Assembly (NCBI RefSeq): GCF_006227205.1
Contig: NZ_VCNG01000020.1
Span: forward strand, 62,001 to 126,000
DNA length: 64,000 nt
Origin: Pseudomonas sp. ICMP22404
GTDB lineage: Bacteria; Pseudomonadota; Gammaproteobacteria; Pseudomonadales; Pseudomonadaceae
Direction: 5' to 3'
Of this stretch, positions 51,348 through 59,851 are shown in pieces. Below the pieces are notes generated by a model, which saw only the letters and a list, made by a program, of their open reading frames with translations, did not search any database and was not told the origin of the DNA. How positions within the stretch are numbered: position 1 is the first letter of the stretch; every line of letters begins with the position of its first letter. The translations under genes were made by a program, and so were the position numbers.

Positions 51348-51989
51348 ATGTCACTCGCCATCGCCACCGTACAAAAGCAGCCTGACGCCGCCATCTATCG
51401 CGCCACCATCCCCGCCGGGGAACCCTGGCTGGTGGAGGTCAAGAAGGGCCAGACCCTGCGCATCCTCGACCTGGAAGGCAACCAGGCGGTCGATACGCTG
51501 TTCTACAGCCTGGCCAACTCCAAGGAACGCTACGACGTGCAGCGCACCCTGCGCCGGCAGAACTGCGTTTACCTGAGCACCGGCAGCGTGCTGTATTCCA
51601 ACCTCGGCCACCCGATGCTGACCATCGTCGAAGACACGTGCGGGCGCCACGACACCCTCGGCGGCGCCTGCGCCCAGGAAAGCAACACCGTGCGCTATGC
51701 CCTGGAAAAACGCTACATGCACAGCTGCCGCGACAACTACCTGCGGGCCTGCGCCCACGACGGTCGGCTGGGCAAGGGCGACATCGGGCCGAACATCAAC
51801 TTCTTCATGAACGTGCCGGTCACCGCCGATGGCGGCCTGACCTTCGAAGACGGGATCTCGGCGCCGGGCAAATATGTCGACTTGCGGGCCGAGATGGACG
51901 TGATCGTCCTGATCTCCAACTGCCCGCAACTGAACAACCCGTGCAACGCCTACAACCCCACGCCAGCGGAGCTTTTGATATGGAACTGA
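51348..51989 (+). CDS. Urea carboxylase-associated protein 2 (carboxyguanidine deiminase subunit candidate)
   Basis: 213 residues, the same DUF1989 fold as its neighbour: 'LVEVKKGQTLRILDLEGNQA', D-T-L-F-Y, 'LYSNLGHPMLTIVEDTCGRH', a Cys-rich patch (G-A-C-A-Q-E-S-N) and 'NINFFMNVPVTADGGLTFED'. It pairs with UCA1, 11 bp upstream. A REP pair separates it from the carboxylase gene but the operon direction continues. Confidence 0.85.
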   Translation: MSLAIATVQKQPDAAIYRATIPAGEPWLVEVKKGQTLRILDLEGNQAVDTLFYSLANSKERYDVQRTLRRQNCVYLSTGSVLYSNLGHPMLTIVEDTCGRHDTLGGACAQESNTVRYALEKRYMHSCRDNYLRACAHDGRLGKGDIGPNINFFMNVPVTADGGLTFEDGISAPGKYVDLRAEMDVIVLISNCPQLNNPCNAYNPTPAELLIWN

Positions 51990-52086
51990 AACTCACCCGC
52001 CTTCGCCGCTGGCTGTTCGCGTTGTGCCAGAGCCGGTCGGGGCAGTGCATCAAGTAAACACAGATTCATGCACACCACCTCCCCCC

Positions 52087-52175
52087 TGTGGGAGCGAGCC
52101 TGCTCGCGATAGCGGTCTGTCAGTCACAACGATGTTGGATGTACCACCGCTTTCGCGAGCAGGCTCGCTCCCACA
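52087..52175. repeat. REP pair (inward-facing) inside the guanidine operon
   Basis: TGTGGGAGCGAGCCTGCTCG at 52087 and its inverse ending at 52175, between UCA2 and the carboxylase (301-bp gap, otherwise empty apart from GAGGGGTAA before the next start). REPs can stabilise upstream mRNA or attenuate downstream genes. Confidence 0.92.
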
Positions 52176-52290
52176 AGGGCCGCAGTGATGCTTGGAGGTT
52201 TGCCACCTGGGACGACCCCGGCGGCCATCGAAAACTGCGGGACGGCCCGCATCCCAGTTCAGGCAGCACGCATGCCTGAGGGGTAATGCC

Positions 52291-55200
52291 ATGTTCGAAA
52301 AAATCCTGATCGCCAACCGTGGCGCTATCGCCTGCCGCATCCTGCGGACCTTGCGTGAGCTGAAGGTCAAGGGCGTGGCGGTGTATTCCCAGGCCGACGC
52401 CGCCAGCTTGCATATCCTCCAGGCCGATGAAGCCCACTGCCTGGGCGAAGGCGCGGCGGCCGGTACTTACCTGGCGGTGGATAAGCTCCTGGCGGTTGCT
52501 AGAAGCAGCGGCGCGACCGCGATCCACCCCGGCTACGGCTTTCTCTCGGAAAACGCCGCCTTCGCTGAAGCTTGCGAGGCTGCCGGGATTGCCTTCATCG
52601 GTCCGACGCCAGAGCAACTGCGTGTGTTCGGTCTCAAGCACACCGCCCGCGACCTGGCGCGCCGGCACGGTGTGCCACTGCTCGAAGGCACCGAACTGCT
52701 CGACAGCCTCGACGCCGCGCTCTTGGCGGGTACAAAGCTCGGCTATCCGGTGATGCTCAAAAGTACCGCGGGCGGCGGCGGCATCGGCATGCGCGTGTGT
52801 CGCAGCGCCGCCGACCTGAGCGAATCCTTCGAAGCGGTCAAGCGCCTGGGCCAGAACAACTTCAGCGACGCCGGGGTGTTCATCGAAAAGTACATCGAAC
52901 GCGCGCGGCATCTTGAAGTGCAGGTATTCGGCGATGGTCTGGGCCAGGTGATCGCCCTGGGTGTGCGCGACTGCTCGGTGCAACGGCGCAACCAGAAAGT
53001 CCTCGAGGAAACCCCGGCGCCGAACCTGCCCGAGGGCATGGCCGACGAACTCTGTGCAGCGGCGATCCAACTGGCCCAGGCCGTGAACTACCGCAGTGCC
53101 GGCACCGTGGAGTTCGTGTTCGACAGCGACGCAGGGCGCTTCTATTTCCTGGAAGTGAACACCCGCCTGCAAGTGGAGCACGGCGTCACCGAGCAGGTGT
53201 GGGGCGTGGACCTGGTGCGCTGGATGGTGCAACTGGCGGCCGGTGACTTGCCGCCACTGAGCGAGCTGGGCCGAGGTTTGAAAGCCGAGGGCCACGCGAT
53301 CCAGGCGCGCCTGTATGCCGAGGACCCCGGTCGGGATTTCCAGCCAAGCCCGGGGCTGCTGACCGCCGTGGAATTTCCCCGGGCCGACGGCAAAGCACTG
53401 CGCATCGACACCTGGGTCGAGGCCGGTTGCCAGATCCCGCCCTACTTCGACCCGATGATCGCCAAGGTTATTCGTTGGGCGCCCACCCGCGAGCAGGCAC
53501 GCCTGGGCTTGCATCAAGCACTGGACGAAAGCCTGCTGTACGGCGTCGAGACCAACCGCCAGTACCTGCAACAGATTCTCCTCGACACACCGTTTGCCAG
53601 CGGCCAGCCCTGGACCCGCTGCCTGGAAGCGCTGATCTATCGCGCCAACACCGTCGAAGTGCTCAGCCCCGGCACCCAGACCAGCGTCCAGGACTATCCC
53701 GGCCGCCTCGGCTATTGGGCCGTGGGTGTGCCGCCGTCGGGGCCGATGGACAGCCGTTCCCTGCGCCTGGGCAATCGCCTCTTGGGCAACGAAGAAGGTG
53801 CGGCGGCATTGGAAATCACCATGAACGGGCCGCTGCTGCGTTTCAACTGCGCAGCCCGGGTGGCGGTGACCGGTGCGGTGATTGCCCTCACGCTCGACGG
53901 CGAAGCGGTGCCGATGAATACACCGTTGTCGATTGCTGCCGGCGCCACCCTCGCGATCGGCAACATCTCTGGCGCCGGGGCGCGCAGTTACCTGTGCCTG
54001 CAAGGCGGCGTACAAGTGCCGGATTACCTGGGCAGTAAAAGCACCTTCACCCTCGGCCAGTTTGGCGGCCACGGCGGACGAGCGTTGTGTACTGGCGACG
54101 TGTTGCACCTGGCATCGCTGGACGAGCACGCGACACTGCCGCCAACGCGCGCGCCGATCCTGGAACTGCCAAGCGTGCGGCAGATCCGCGTGATCTACGG
54201 TCCCCACGGCGCACCCGAATATTTCACCGAACGCTACATCCAGACGTTCTTCCACACGGCCTGGGAAGTGCACTTCAACTCCAGCCGCACCGGCGTGCGC
54301 CTGATCGGGCCAAAACCCGAATGGGTCCGTGCCGACGGTGGCGAGGCCGGGCTGCACCCTTCCAATATCCATGACAACCCCTACGCCATCGGCGCCGTGG
54401 ACTTCACCGGCGACATGCCCGTCATCCTTGGTCCCGACGGCCCGAGCCTGGGCGGCTTCGTCTGCCCGGTGACGGTGATCGAAGCGGACCTCTGGCAGTT
54501 GGGGCAACTCAAGGCGGGAGACAAGGTGCGGTTTGTGCCGGTGGATATCTCCACCGCCCGCTCACTGGCCCTGAAATGGGATCAGTGTGGGAGCGAGCCT
54601 GCTCGCGAAGGCGATCTTTCAGTCATTGAATCATTGACTGTCAGGCCGCTATCGCAAGCAGGCTCGCTCCCACAGGGGATCGTGTCGCCTGTGGTATTGG
54701 ATATCGGTCAAGGCGACACCCGGATGGTGGCGAGATTAGCCGGCGACACCCACCTGCTGCTGGAAATCGGCGCCCCCGAACTGGACCTGGTGCTGCGCTT
54801 TCGCGCCCATGCCTTGATGCAAGCGTTGGAACACAAGCAACTGGCCGGCGTGATCGACCTGACGCCAGGCATTCGCTCGCTGCAAGTGCATTACCAACCC
54901 GAGCAAATGCCCCTGGCCGATCTGCTGCCCCTCATCGTCGGTGAATGGGACGCAGTGTGCGCCGCCCAGGACCTGCAAGTGCCGTCGCGCATCGTCCACC
55001 TGCCGCTGTCCTGGGATGATCCGGCCTGTCAGCTGGCCATCGAGAAATACATGACTACGGTGCGCAAGGACGCGCCCTGGTGCCCGAGCAATCTGGAGTT
55101 CATCCGGCGCATCAACGACCTGCCCAATCTCGATGAAGTGCAGCGCACAGTGTTCGACGCCAGCTACCTGGTGATGGGCCTGGGGGACGTCTACCTCGGC

Positions 55201-55932
55201 GCACCGGTCGCCACGCCACTGGACCCACGACATCGACTGGTGACCACCAAATACAACCCGGCCCGAACCTGGACCGCGGAAAACTCGGTGGGCATCGGCG
55301 GCGCCTACATGTGCGTATACGGCATGGAAGGGCCTGGCGGCTATCAGTTCGTCGGGCGCACGTTGCAGATGTGGAATCGTTATCGGGACGTCGCCGCCTT
55401 CGACGGCAAACCCTGGCTGCTGAGGTTCTTCGACCAGATCCGCTTCTACCCGGTCAGCGCCGATGAACTGCTGCGCATCCGCCGGGACTTCCCCCTGGGC
55501 CGCTTCAACCTGGAGATCGAGCAGAGCCAGCTCAATCTCGCTGACTACCAGCATTTCCTGACCCAGGAGGCTGACAGCATCGCCGCGTTCCGCCGCCAGC
55601 AACAAGGCGCCTTCGACGCTGAGCGCGAGCGTTGGATCGCCAGTGGCCAGGCGCACTTCGACAGTGAAGAACCGGCTATCGCGCCGAGTGAAGATGCGCA
55701 GCTGACTGACGGTCAACTGAGCGTCGACAGCCACATCGCCGGCAACCTCTGGCAGGTTCAGGTGAAGGTTGGCGCTCGGGTCGCCGCCGGCGATGTGTTG
55801 GTCATCCTGGAGTCGATGAAGATGGAAATACCGGTGCTGGCTCCCGTGGCCGGGGTGGTACACGAGGTGCGCGTCCAGCCCGGTTCGGCGGTGCGCGCCG
55901 GACAGCGCGTCGTGGTGCTGGAACGTGACTGA
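52291..55932 (+). CDS. uca: Biotin-dependent urea/guanidine carboxylase
   Basis: 1213 residues. Biotin carboxylase domain 1-450 (FEKILIANRGAIACRILRTL, AGGGGIGMRV, EVNTRLQVEHGVTE); KipA-like half of the carboxyltransferase about 455-755 (SVQDYPGRLGYWAVGVPPSG); KipI-like half about 795-1100 (QVHYQPEQMPL, NPARTWT, GIGGAYMCVYGMEGPGGYQF); biotinyl domain with Lys1177 in ESMKM. It carboxylates urea or, given the riboswitch and UCA partners, guanidine. Residues about 766-795 are encoded by a REP pair lying in the linker between the two carboxyltransferase halves; the frame stays open. Start at 52291 behind GAGGGGTAA. Confidence 0.92.
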   Translation: MFEKILIANRGAIACRILRTLRELKVKGVAVYSQADAASLHILQADEAHCLGEGAAAGTYLAVDKLLAVARSSGATAIHPGYGFLSENAAFAEACEAAGIAFIGPTPEQLRVFGLKHTARDLARRHGVPLLEGTELLDSLDAALLAGTKLGYPVMLKSTAGGGGIGMRVCRSAADLSESFEAVKRLGQNNFSDAGVFIEKYIERARHLEVQVFGDGLGQVIALGVRDCSVQRRNQKVLEETPAPNLPEGMADELCAAAIQLAQAVNYRSAGTVEFVFDSDAGRFYFLEVNTRLQVEHGVTEQVWGVDLVRWMVQLAAGDLPPLSELGRGLKAEGHAIQARLYAEDPGRDFQPSPGLLTAVEFPRADGKALRIDTWVEAGCQIPPYFDPMIAKVIRWAPTREQARLGLHQALDESLLYGVETNRQYLQQILLDTPFASGQPWTRCLEALIYRANTVEVLSPGTQTSVQDYPGRLGYWAVGVPPSGPMDSRSLRLGNRLLGNEEGAAALEITMNGPLLRFNCAARVAVTGAVIALTLDGEAVPMNTPLSIAAGATLAIGNISGAGARSYLCLQGGVQVPDYLGSKSTFTLGQFGGHGGRALCTGDVLHLASLDEHATLPPTRAPILELPSVRQIRVIYGPHGAPEYFTERYIQTFFHTAWEVHFNSSRTGVRLIGPKPEWVRADGGEAGLHPSNIHDNPYAIGAVDFTGDMPVILGPDGPSLGGFVCPVTVIEADLWQLGQLKAGDKVRFVPVDISTARSLALKWDQCGSEPAREGDLSVIESLTVRPLSQAGSLPQGIVSPVVLDIGQGDTRMVARLAGDTHLLLEIGAPELDLVLRFRAHALMQALEHKQLAGVIDLTPGIRSLQVHYQPEQMPLADLLPLIVGEWDAVCAAQDLQVPSRIVHLPLSWDDPACQLAIEKYMTTVRKDAPWCPSNLEFIRRINDLPNLDEVQRTVFDASYLVMGLGDVYLGAPVATPLDPRHRLVTTKYNPARTWTAENSVGIGGAYMCVYGMEGPGGYQFVGRTLQMWNRYRDVAAFDGKPWLLRFFDQIRFYPVSADELLRIRRDFPLGRFNLEIEQSQLNLADYQHFLTQEADSIAAFRRQQQGAFDAERERWIASGQAHFDSEEPAIAPSEDAQLTDGQLSVDSHIAGNLWQVQVKVGARVAAGDVLVILESMKMEIPVLAPVAGVVHEVRVQPGSAVRAGQRVVVLERD
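54586..54674. repeat. REP pair inside the carboxylase coding sequence
   Basis: TGTGGGAGCGAGCCTGCTCG at 54586 and the inverse (one changed base, TCGCAAGC) ending CTCCCACA at 54674, wholly within the uca frame. It is translated as CGSEPAREG, a spacer, then 'PLSQAGSLPQG', about 30 residues. The same peptides arise from spurious frames across other REPs in this window. Confidence 0.95.
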
Positions 55933-55954
55933 ACTCAATCAAAGGATTAATACC

Positions 55955-57733
55955 ATGAACCTTTCGCTTCGCTTGGACGACCTGCGTAATGCCTACCGCA
56001 GCAGCGAACTGACGCCTCGGAAATTGCTGTTGGACCTGCGGGAAAAAGCCGCGGCGCTGAACCCGGACTATCACCTGTTTATCCACCTGCTGACGGCCGC
56101 GGAACTGGAACCCTACCTGGCCGCGCTGGAAGGCCGCGACCTGGAGAGCCTGCCGCTGTACGGCGTACCGTTTGCCATCAAGGACAACATCGACCTGGCC
56201 GGCATTCCAACCACCGCAGCCTGTCCGGCATTTGCCTACGTACCGGACCGTTCGGCCACCATTGTCGAGCAGTTGCTGGCACTGGGCGCGATCCCCATGG
56301 GCAAGACCAACCTCGACCAATTCGCCACCGGACTCAATGGCACTCGCTCGCCCTACGGTGCCTGCCGCAACAGTGTGTTGCCCGACTATCCGGCAGGCGG
56401 TTCGAGCGCCGGTTCGTCGCTGGCCGTGGCCTTGGGCGTGGCAAGTTTTGCCTTGGGCACCGACACCGCCGGCTCTGGTCGGGTGCCAGCGGCGCTGAAC
56501 AATCTGGTGGGGTTGAAGGCCACCCTGGGGTTGATCTCCACGGCGGGCGTGGTTCCGGCCTGTCGCACGCTGGACTGCGTCACCACCTTCACAGGGACGG
56601 CGAAAGAAGCCAGCCAGCTCTTGGCGCTGACGGCCCGTCCAGACCCTCGTGATGACTACAGTCGTCACAACCCGCAGTGGAACGATGGCACCGCGTTCGG
56701 CACGCCCCGGCGCTTTCGCTTCGGTGTGCCGCGCCAACAAGACCTGGCGTTTTTCGGCTGTCCTGAAGGTCCGCAACTGTTCCTGGATGCCATTGAGCGC
56801 CTCGAACGTCTGGGCGGCGAAGCCGTGGAACTGGACCTGTCGCCGTTCCTGGAAGCGGCGCGGCTGCTTTATGAAGGCCCGTGGGTGGCCGAACGCTACA
56901 GCGTTGCCGGCCCATTGATGGAGCGCGAGCCCGACGCCGTACTGCCCGTCATCCGTGCCGTATTGGCGAAAGCACCCACGGTGGATGGCGTACAAACCTT
57001 CCGCGCCCGCTATCGCTTGCAAGCGCTCAAAGCCCAATGCGACCGGGCCATGGACGCGCTCGATTGCGTACTTACCCCGACCATCGGCCGGCCGGTGACC
57101 CTCGCAGAACTGGCCGCCGAACCCGTGTTGCGCAACTCGGAGCTGGGGTACTACACCAATTTCATGAACCTGCTGGACTACGCCGCCGTCGCCGTGCCCA
57201 GCGCGTTCATGGCCAACGGTTTGCCCTGGGGCGTGACGTTGTTCGGTCGAGCGTTCACCGATCAATACCTCTTGAGCGTGGCCGACGCCTTGCAGCGTCA
57301 ACAGGGCAAGGCCTTGCCCGTTCCCGGCCATCCGGCCCGCCATGACCGGGCGCGACTGGTGGTGTGTGGCGCACACCTGGACGGGTTGGCACTGAACTGG
57401 CAGCTCAAGCAACGCGGTGCCCGGCTGATCGAGGCCACCCAAAGCTCGCCGGACTACCGCCTCCATGCCTTGGCCGGTGGCCCACTCTTGCGTCCCGGCA
57501 TGGTTCGGGTTCGTGAAGGCGGCGTGGCGATCGAGGTCGAAGTCTGGGAGCTGCCGAGCAGTGAACTGGGCTCGTTCCTGACTGGCATTCCCGCACCGTT
57601 GGGGCTGGGCAAGGTGCAACTGGCCGATGGGCGCTGGGAAAGTGGATTCATCTGCGAGTCGTATGGCCTGGAGGGCGCTCAGGACATCAGCCATCTGGGG
57701 GGGTGGCGGGCTTATCTGACGACCCTTGAGTAA
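55955..57733 (+). CDS. atzF: Allophanate hydrolase
   Basis: 592 residues. Amidase-signature N-terminal domain with Lys76 (PFAIKDNID), Ser150 (PAGGSSAGSS) and Ser174 (DTAGSGRVPA), and a C-terminal ~150-residue domain ('VVCGAHLDGLALNWQLKQRG'). It hydrolyses allophanate to CO2 and two ammonia, closing the pathway begun by the carboxylase. An earlier GTG at 55925 overlaps uca; the ATG at 55955 behind AAAGGATTA fits better. Last gene of the operon. Confidence 0.93.
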   Translation: MNLSLRLDDLRNAYRSSELTPRKLLLDLREKAAALNPDYHLFIHLLTAAELEPYLAALEGRDLESLPLYGVPFAIKDNIDLAGIPTTAACPAFAYVPDRSATIVEQLLALGAIPMGKTNLDQFATGLNGTRSPYGACRNSVLPDYPAGGSSAGSSLAVALGVASFALGTDTAGSGRVPAALNNLVGLKATLGLISTAGVVPACRTLDCVTTFTGTAKEASQLLALTARPDPRDDYSRHNPQWNDGTAFGTPRRFRFGVPRQQDLAFFGCPEGPQLFLDAIERLERLGGEAVELDLSPFLEAARLLYEGPWVAERYSVAGPLMEREPDAVLPVIRAVLAKAPTVDGVQTFRARYRLQALKAQCDRAMDALDCVLTPTIGRPVTLAELAAEPVLRNSELGYYTNFMNLLDYAAVAVPSAFMANGLPWGVTLFGRAFTDQYLLSVADALQRQQGKALPVPGHPARHDRARLVVCGAHLDGLALNWQLKQRGARLIEATQSSPDYRLHALAGGPLLRPGMVRVREGGVAIEVEVWELPSSELGSFLTGIPAPLGLGKVQLADGRWESGFICESYGLEGAQDISHLGGWRAYLTTLE

Positions 57734-57742
57734 ACACTGCCC

Positions 57743-57772
57743 TGTGGCGAGGGGATTTATCCCCTCGCCACA
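57743..57772. repeat. Perfect 14-bp inverted repeat (GTGGCGAGGGGAT family)
   Basis: TGTGGCGAGGGGAT-TT-ATCCCCTCGCCACA, 9 bp after the atzF stop. It may fold as a hairpin at the operon's 3' end, but no T-run follows, so I treat it as a dispersed palindrome rather than a terminator. Confidence 0.9.
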
Positions 57773-57855
57773 ATCTTGCAAACCGGCAAATCTGAATGTC
57801 TTTTCCCACAAGGCCACTAAACTGACTTCATTGGGTCTGTGCCAAGGGAATCGCC

Positions 57856-58602
57856 ATGTCGCTCCGTTCGCCGTTGTATTCCCAGCGCAAGCCGCTCCTG
57901 GCGGTGGTGGCGCTGCTCGGTACAGGTTTCCTGATCATTGCGTTGCTGGGTTATTACGCAGCCCATGCCTCTGTGCGTGACCACATGCTCAAGACGCTGT
58001 ACTTGAACCTGCTGATCGGCGTGCTCGTGACGCTGGCGGTCCTGGCCATCCTTTATCGGCTGATCAATCACTACCAGCAGCGCATCGACGCCCAATCCAC
58101 CCTCGACAGCCTGACCGAATTGCCGAACCGTCGTGGCTTCGACCTGCTGGCCGTGCAAGCCCTGCACGAAGCCCAGCGCGAGCCCAAACCCTTGACGGCG
58201 CTGCTGGTGGAGCTGGACGATTTCAAGCGACTGGACACCACCCATGGTCACATCGTCAGCGACCAGCTGCTGAGCGGATTTGCCCGCGACCTGAGCGATA
58301 GCCTGCGGCATTCGGACATCGTGTGTCGCTGGAGTACCGACACCTTTGTCGTCCTGCTCAAGGACACCGACGGACAGACAGGTCTGAAAATCGCCGAAAA
58401 GATTCGTCAGCACATCGAGAGGCAGCGCTATTTCTGCAGTGGCAAGCAACTGTTGGCGACCATCAGCATCGGCCTCACCACCTTGCAGGATAACGACACC
58501 TTGCACAGCCTGCTGTCGCGGACCGATCATGCACTGCAACGTGCCCGACAGACCGGAAGCAACCGAACCTGCGTTGAGATGCCTCACTCCAGTTATGAAT
58601 AA
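57856..58602 (+). CDS. Membrane protein with degenerate GGDEF domain
   Basis: 248 residues. Two membrane helices (about 15-35 and 48-70) and a GGDEF domain beginning D-S-L-T-E-L-P-N-R-R. The catalytic motif that should read GGDEF reads S-T-D-T-F (residues 160-164), so diguanylate cyclase activity is unlikely; it may bind nucleotide or act as an adaptor. The stop overlaps the next start by 8 bp. Confidence 0.85.
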   Translation: MSLRSPLYSQRKPLLAVVALLGTGFLIIALLGYYAAHASVRDHMLKTLYLNLLIGVLVTLAVLAILYRLINHYQQRIDAQSTLDSLTELPNRRGFDLLAVQALHEAQREPKPLTALLVELDDFKRLDTTHGHIVSDQLLSGFARDLSDSLRHSDIVCRWSTDTFVVLLKDTDGQTGLKIAEKIRQHIERQRYFCSGKQLLATISIGLTTLQDNDTLHSLLSRTDHALQRARQTGSNRTCVEMPHSSYE

Positions 58603-58813
58603 ACCCGACCTGTGCCCTGCCTGCGGCAGCGCCAATGACTGCACCCTGGCCAACCCGAAAACAGCCGACCGAACCTGCTGGTGTTACGGCGTGAGTATCG
58701 ACCCGGCCGTGCTCGAGGCATTGCCGGTCGAGCTGCGCGATCAATCCTGCCTGTGCCCGCGCTGTGCCCAGGTCGAGAACCAACTGCGCGCCAAGCAGCA
58801 GCCGATCCAGTAA
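58595..58813 (+). CDS. Cysteine-rich CWC-type small protein
   Basis: 72 residues with four Cys pairs spaced C-P-A-C-G, C-W-C, C-L-C-P-R-C, as in the 'cysteine-rich CWC' family (the CWC is visible in D-R-T-C-W-C-Y-G). Probably a metal-binding protein; function unknown. It overlaps the GGDEF gene and precedes the pseudouridine synthase by 35 bp, an order common in pseudomonads. Confidence 0.85.
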   Translation: MNKPDLCPACGSANDCTLANPKTADRTCWCYGVSIDPAVLEALPVELRDQSCLCPRCAQVENQLRAKQQPIQ

Positions 58814-58848
58814 GATTCCCGCCCTCCGCTCCCAGGCCTGAATGCCCC

Positions 58849-59541
58849 ATGCGCGTCGACCGTTTCCTCAGTAATCTGCCGCGCTTCAATCGCCAACAGG
58901 TCCGGTTGTTGTTGGTGGCGCGCCGGGTGCGCATCGATGGGCAGGTGATCAGCGACCCGCATGCTCAGGTCAGCGAGTTCAGCCGCGTCGAAGTCGACGA
59001 GGAACTGCTGCAGGCAGGCCGAGCGGCGCGGTATTTCATGTTGCATAAACCTGCCGGCTGCGTCAGTGCCACGCGCGATCCGCAGCATCCCACCGTGCTC
59101 GATTGGCTGGACGAACCGGACAAGGACGACCTGCACATCGCCGGGCGCCTGGATTTCAACACCACCGGGCTGATGCTGATCACCAATGACGGCAGTTGGT
59201 CGCGACGCCTGACCCAGCCGCAAACGAAGCTGCCAAAGGTCTACTACGTCGAGACCGAGCAGACCATCACTGCCGAGTATGCCGTCACCTTCGCCCGTGG
59301 CCTGTACTTTGCCTTCGAAGACCTCACCACCCAGCCTGCGGAGTTGGCGCTGCTGGGGCCGAAGTCGGCGCGACTGAGTATCATTGAAGGGCGCTATCAC
59401 CAGGTCAAGCGCATGTTCGGCCACTTCGACAACAAAGTGTTGCGCCTGCACCGCGAACGCATGGGGCCGCTTTCGCTGGATGCAGATCTCGAGCCGGGCC
59501 AATACCGCGCCTTGACCCCGGAAGAGGTCTGCCTGATCTGA
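58849..59541 (+). CDS. rsuA: RsuA-family 16S rRNA pseudouridine synthase
   Basis: 230 residues. Short S4 domain (MRVDRFLSNLPRFNRQQVRL), then the catalytic domain with Asp102 in 'GRLDFNTTGLMLITNDG' and 'LAPKSARLSIIEGRYHQVKR'-like C-terminal motif ('RYHQVKRMFG'). RsuA makes pseudouridine 516 of 16S rRNA; RluB/E/F relatives cannot be fully excluded. Confidence 0.88.
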   Translation: MRVDRFLSNLPRFNRQQVRLLLVARRVRIDGQVISDPHAQVSEFSRVEVDEELLQAGRAARYFMLHKPAGCVSATRDPQHPTVLDWLDEPDKDDLHIAGRLDFNTTGLMLITNDGSWSRRLTQPQTKLPKVYYVETEQTITAEYAVTFARGLYFAFEDLTTQPAELALLGPKSARLSIIEGRYHQVKRMFGHFDNKVLRLHRERMGPLSLDADLEPGQYRALTPEEVCLI

Positions 59542-59635
59542 GCCGATGACCGCCGGGCAGAAGTGTCGAACAATTTTCAAAAGGACACTTGCGCAACGGC
59601 CGTCCCCCTGCTTGAATCAAACCGTCGGCCGAAAT

Positions 59636-59693
59636 GTGACCGATTAGTCACCCCATACCTCTAAGAAACTTTTTGTCGGCCAGAACCCTCTGG
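59636..59693 (+). promoter_or_regulatory. Upstream region of phaG: inverted repeat and candidate AlgU-like promoter
   Basis: A perfect GTGAC-N6-GTCAC inverted repeat at 59636-59651, then AAACTT (59666) -N17- TCTGG (59689), one mismatch from the AlgU -35 GAACTT and similar to its -10. The rest of the 310-bp gap (59542-59851) shows no gene. Confidence 0.4.
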
Positions 59694-59851
59694 TTCCGCC
59701 TTGCCCGCCGACAGACTGCCCGCCTAATAACAACACCCGTCGACCGGTCTGTATGGATCGACTTGGGCCTTATCTTCCAGGCGAATGCCTACCTGTCACA
59801 TTGCCCGTGTAATCTCATTGCGCGCATACCCGCTTGCCAGGAGTCTATGAC

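Noticed and set aside
26379..52175. Small frames encoding CGSEPARE / LSRAGSLP peptides
   Set aside because: These are translations of REP elements, not genes; the only credible in-frame case is inside uca.
52120..54507. 795-codon minus-strand frame opposite the carboxylase
   Set aside because: Antisense shadow in a GC-rich gene; the biotin carboxylase on the plus strand has full motifs.
55802..57817. 671-codon minus-strand frame opposite allophanate hydrolase
   Set aside because: Antisense shadow; no recognisable domain, and it spans the ends of two real genes.
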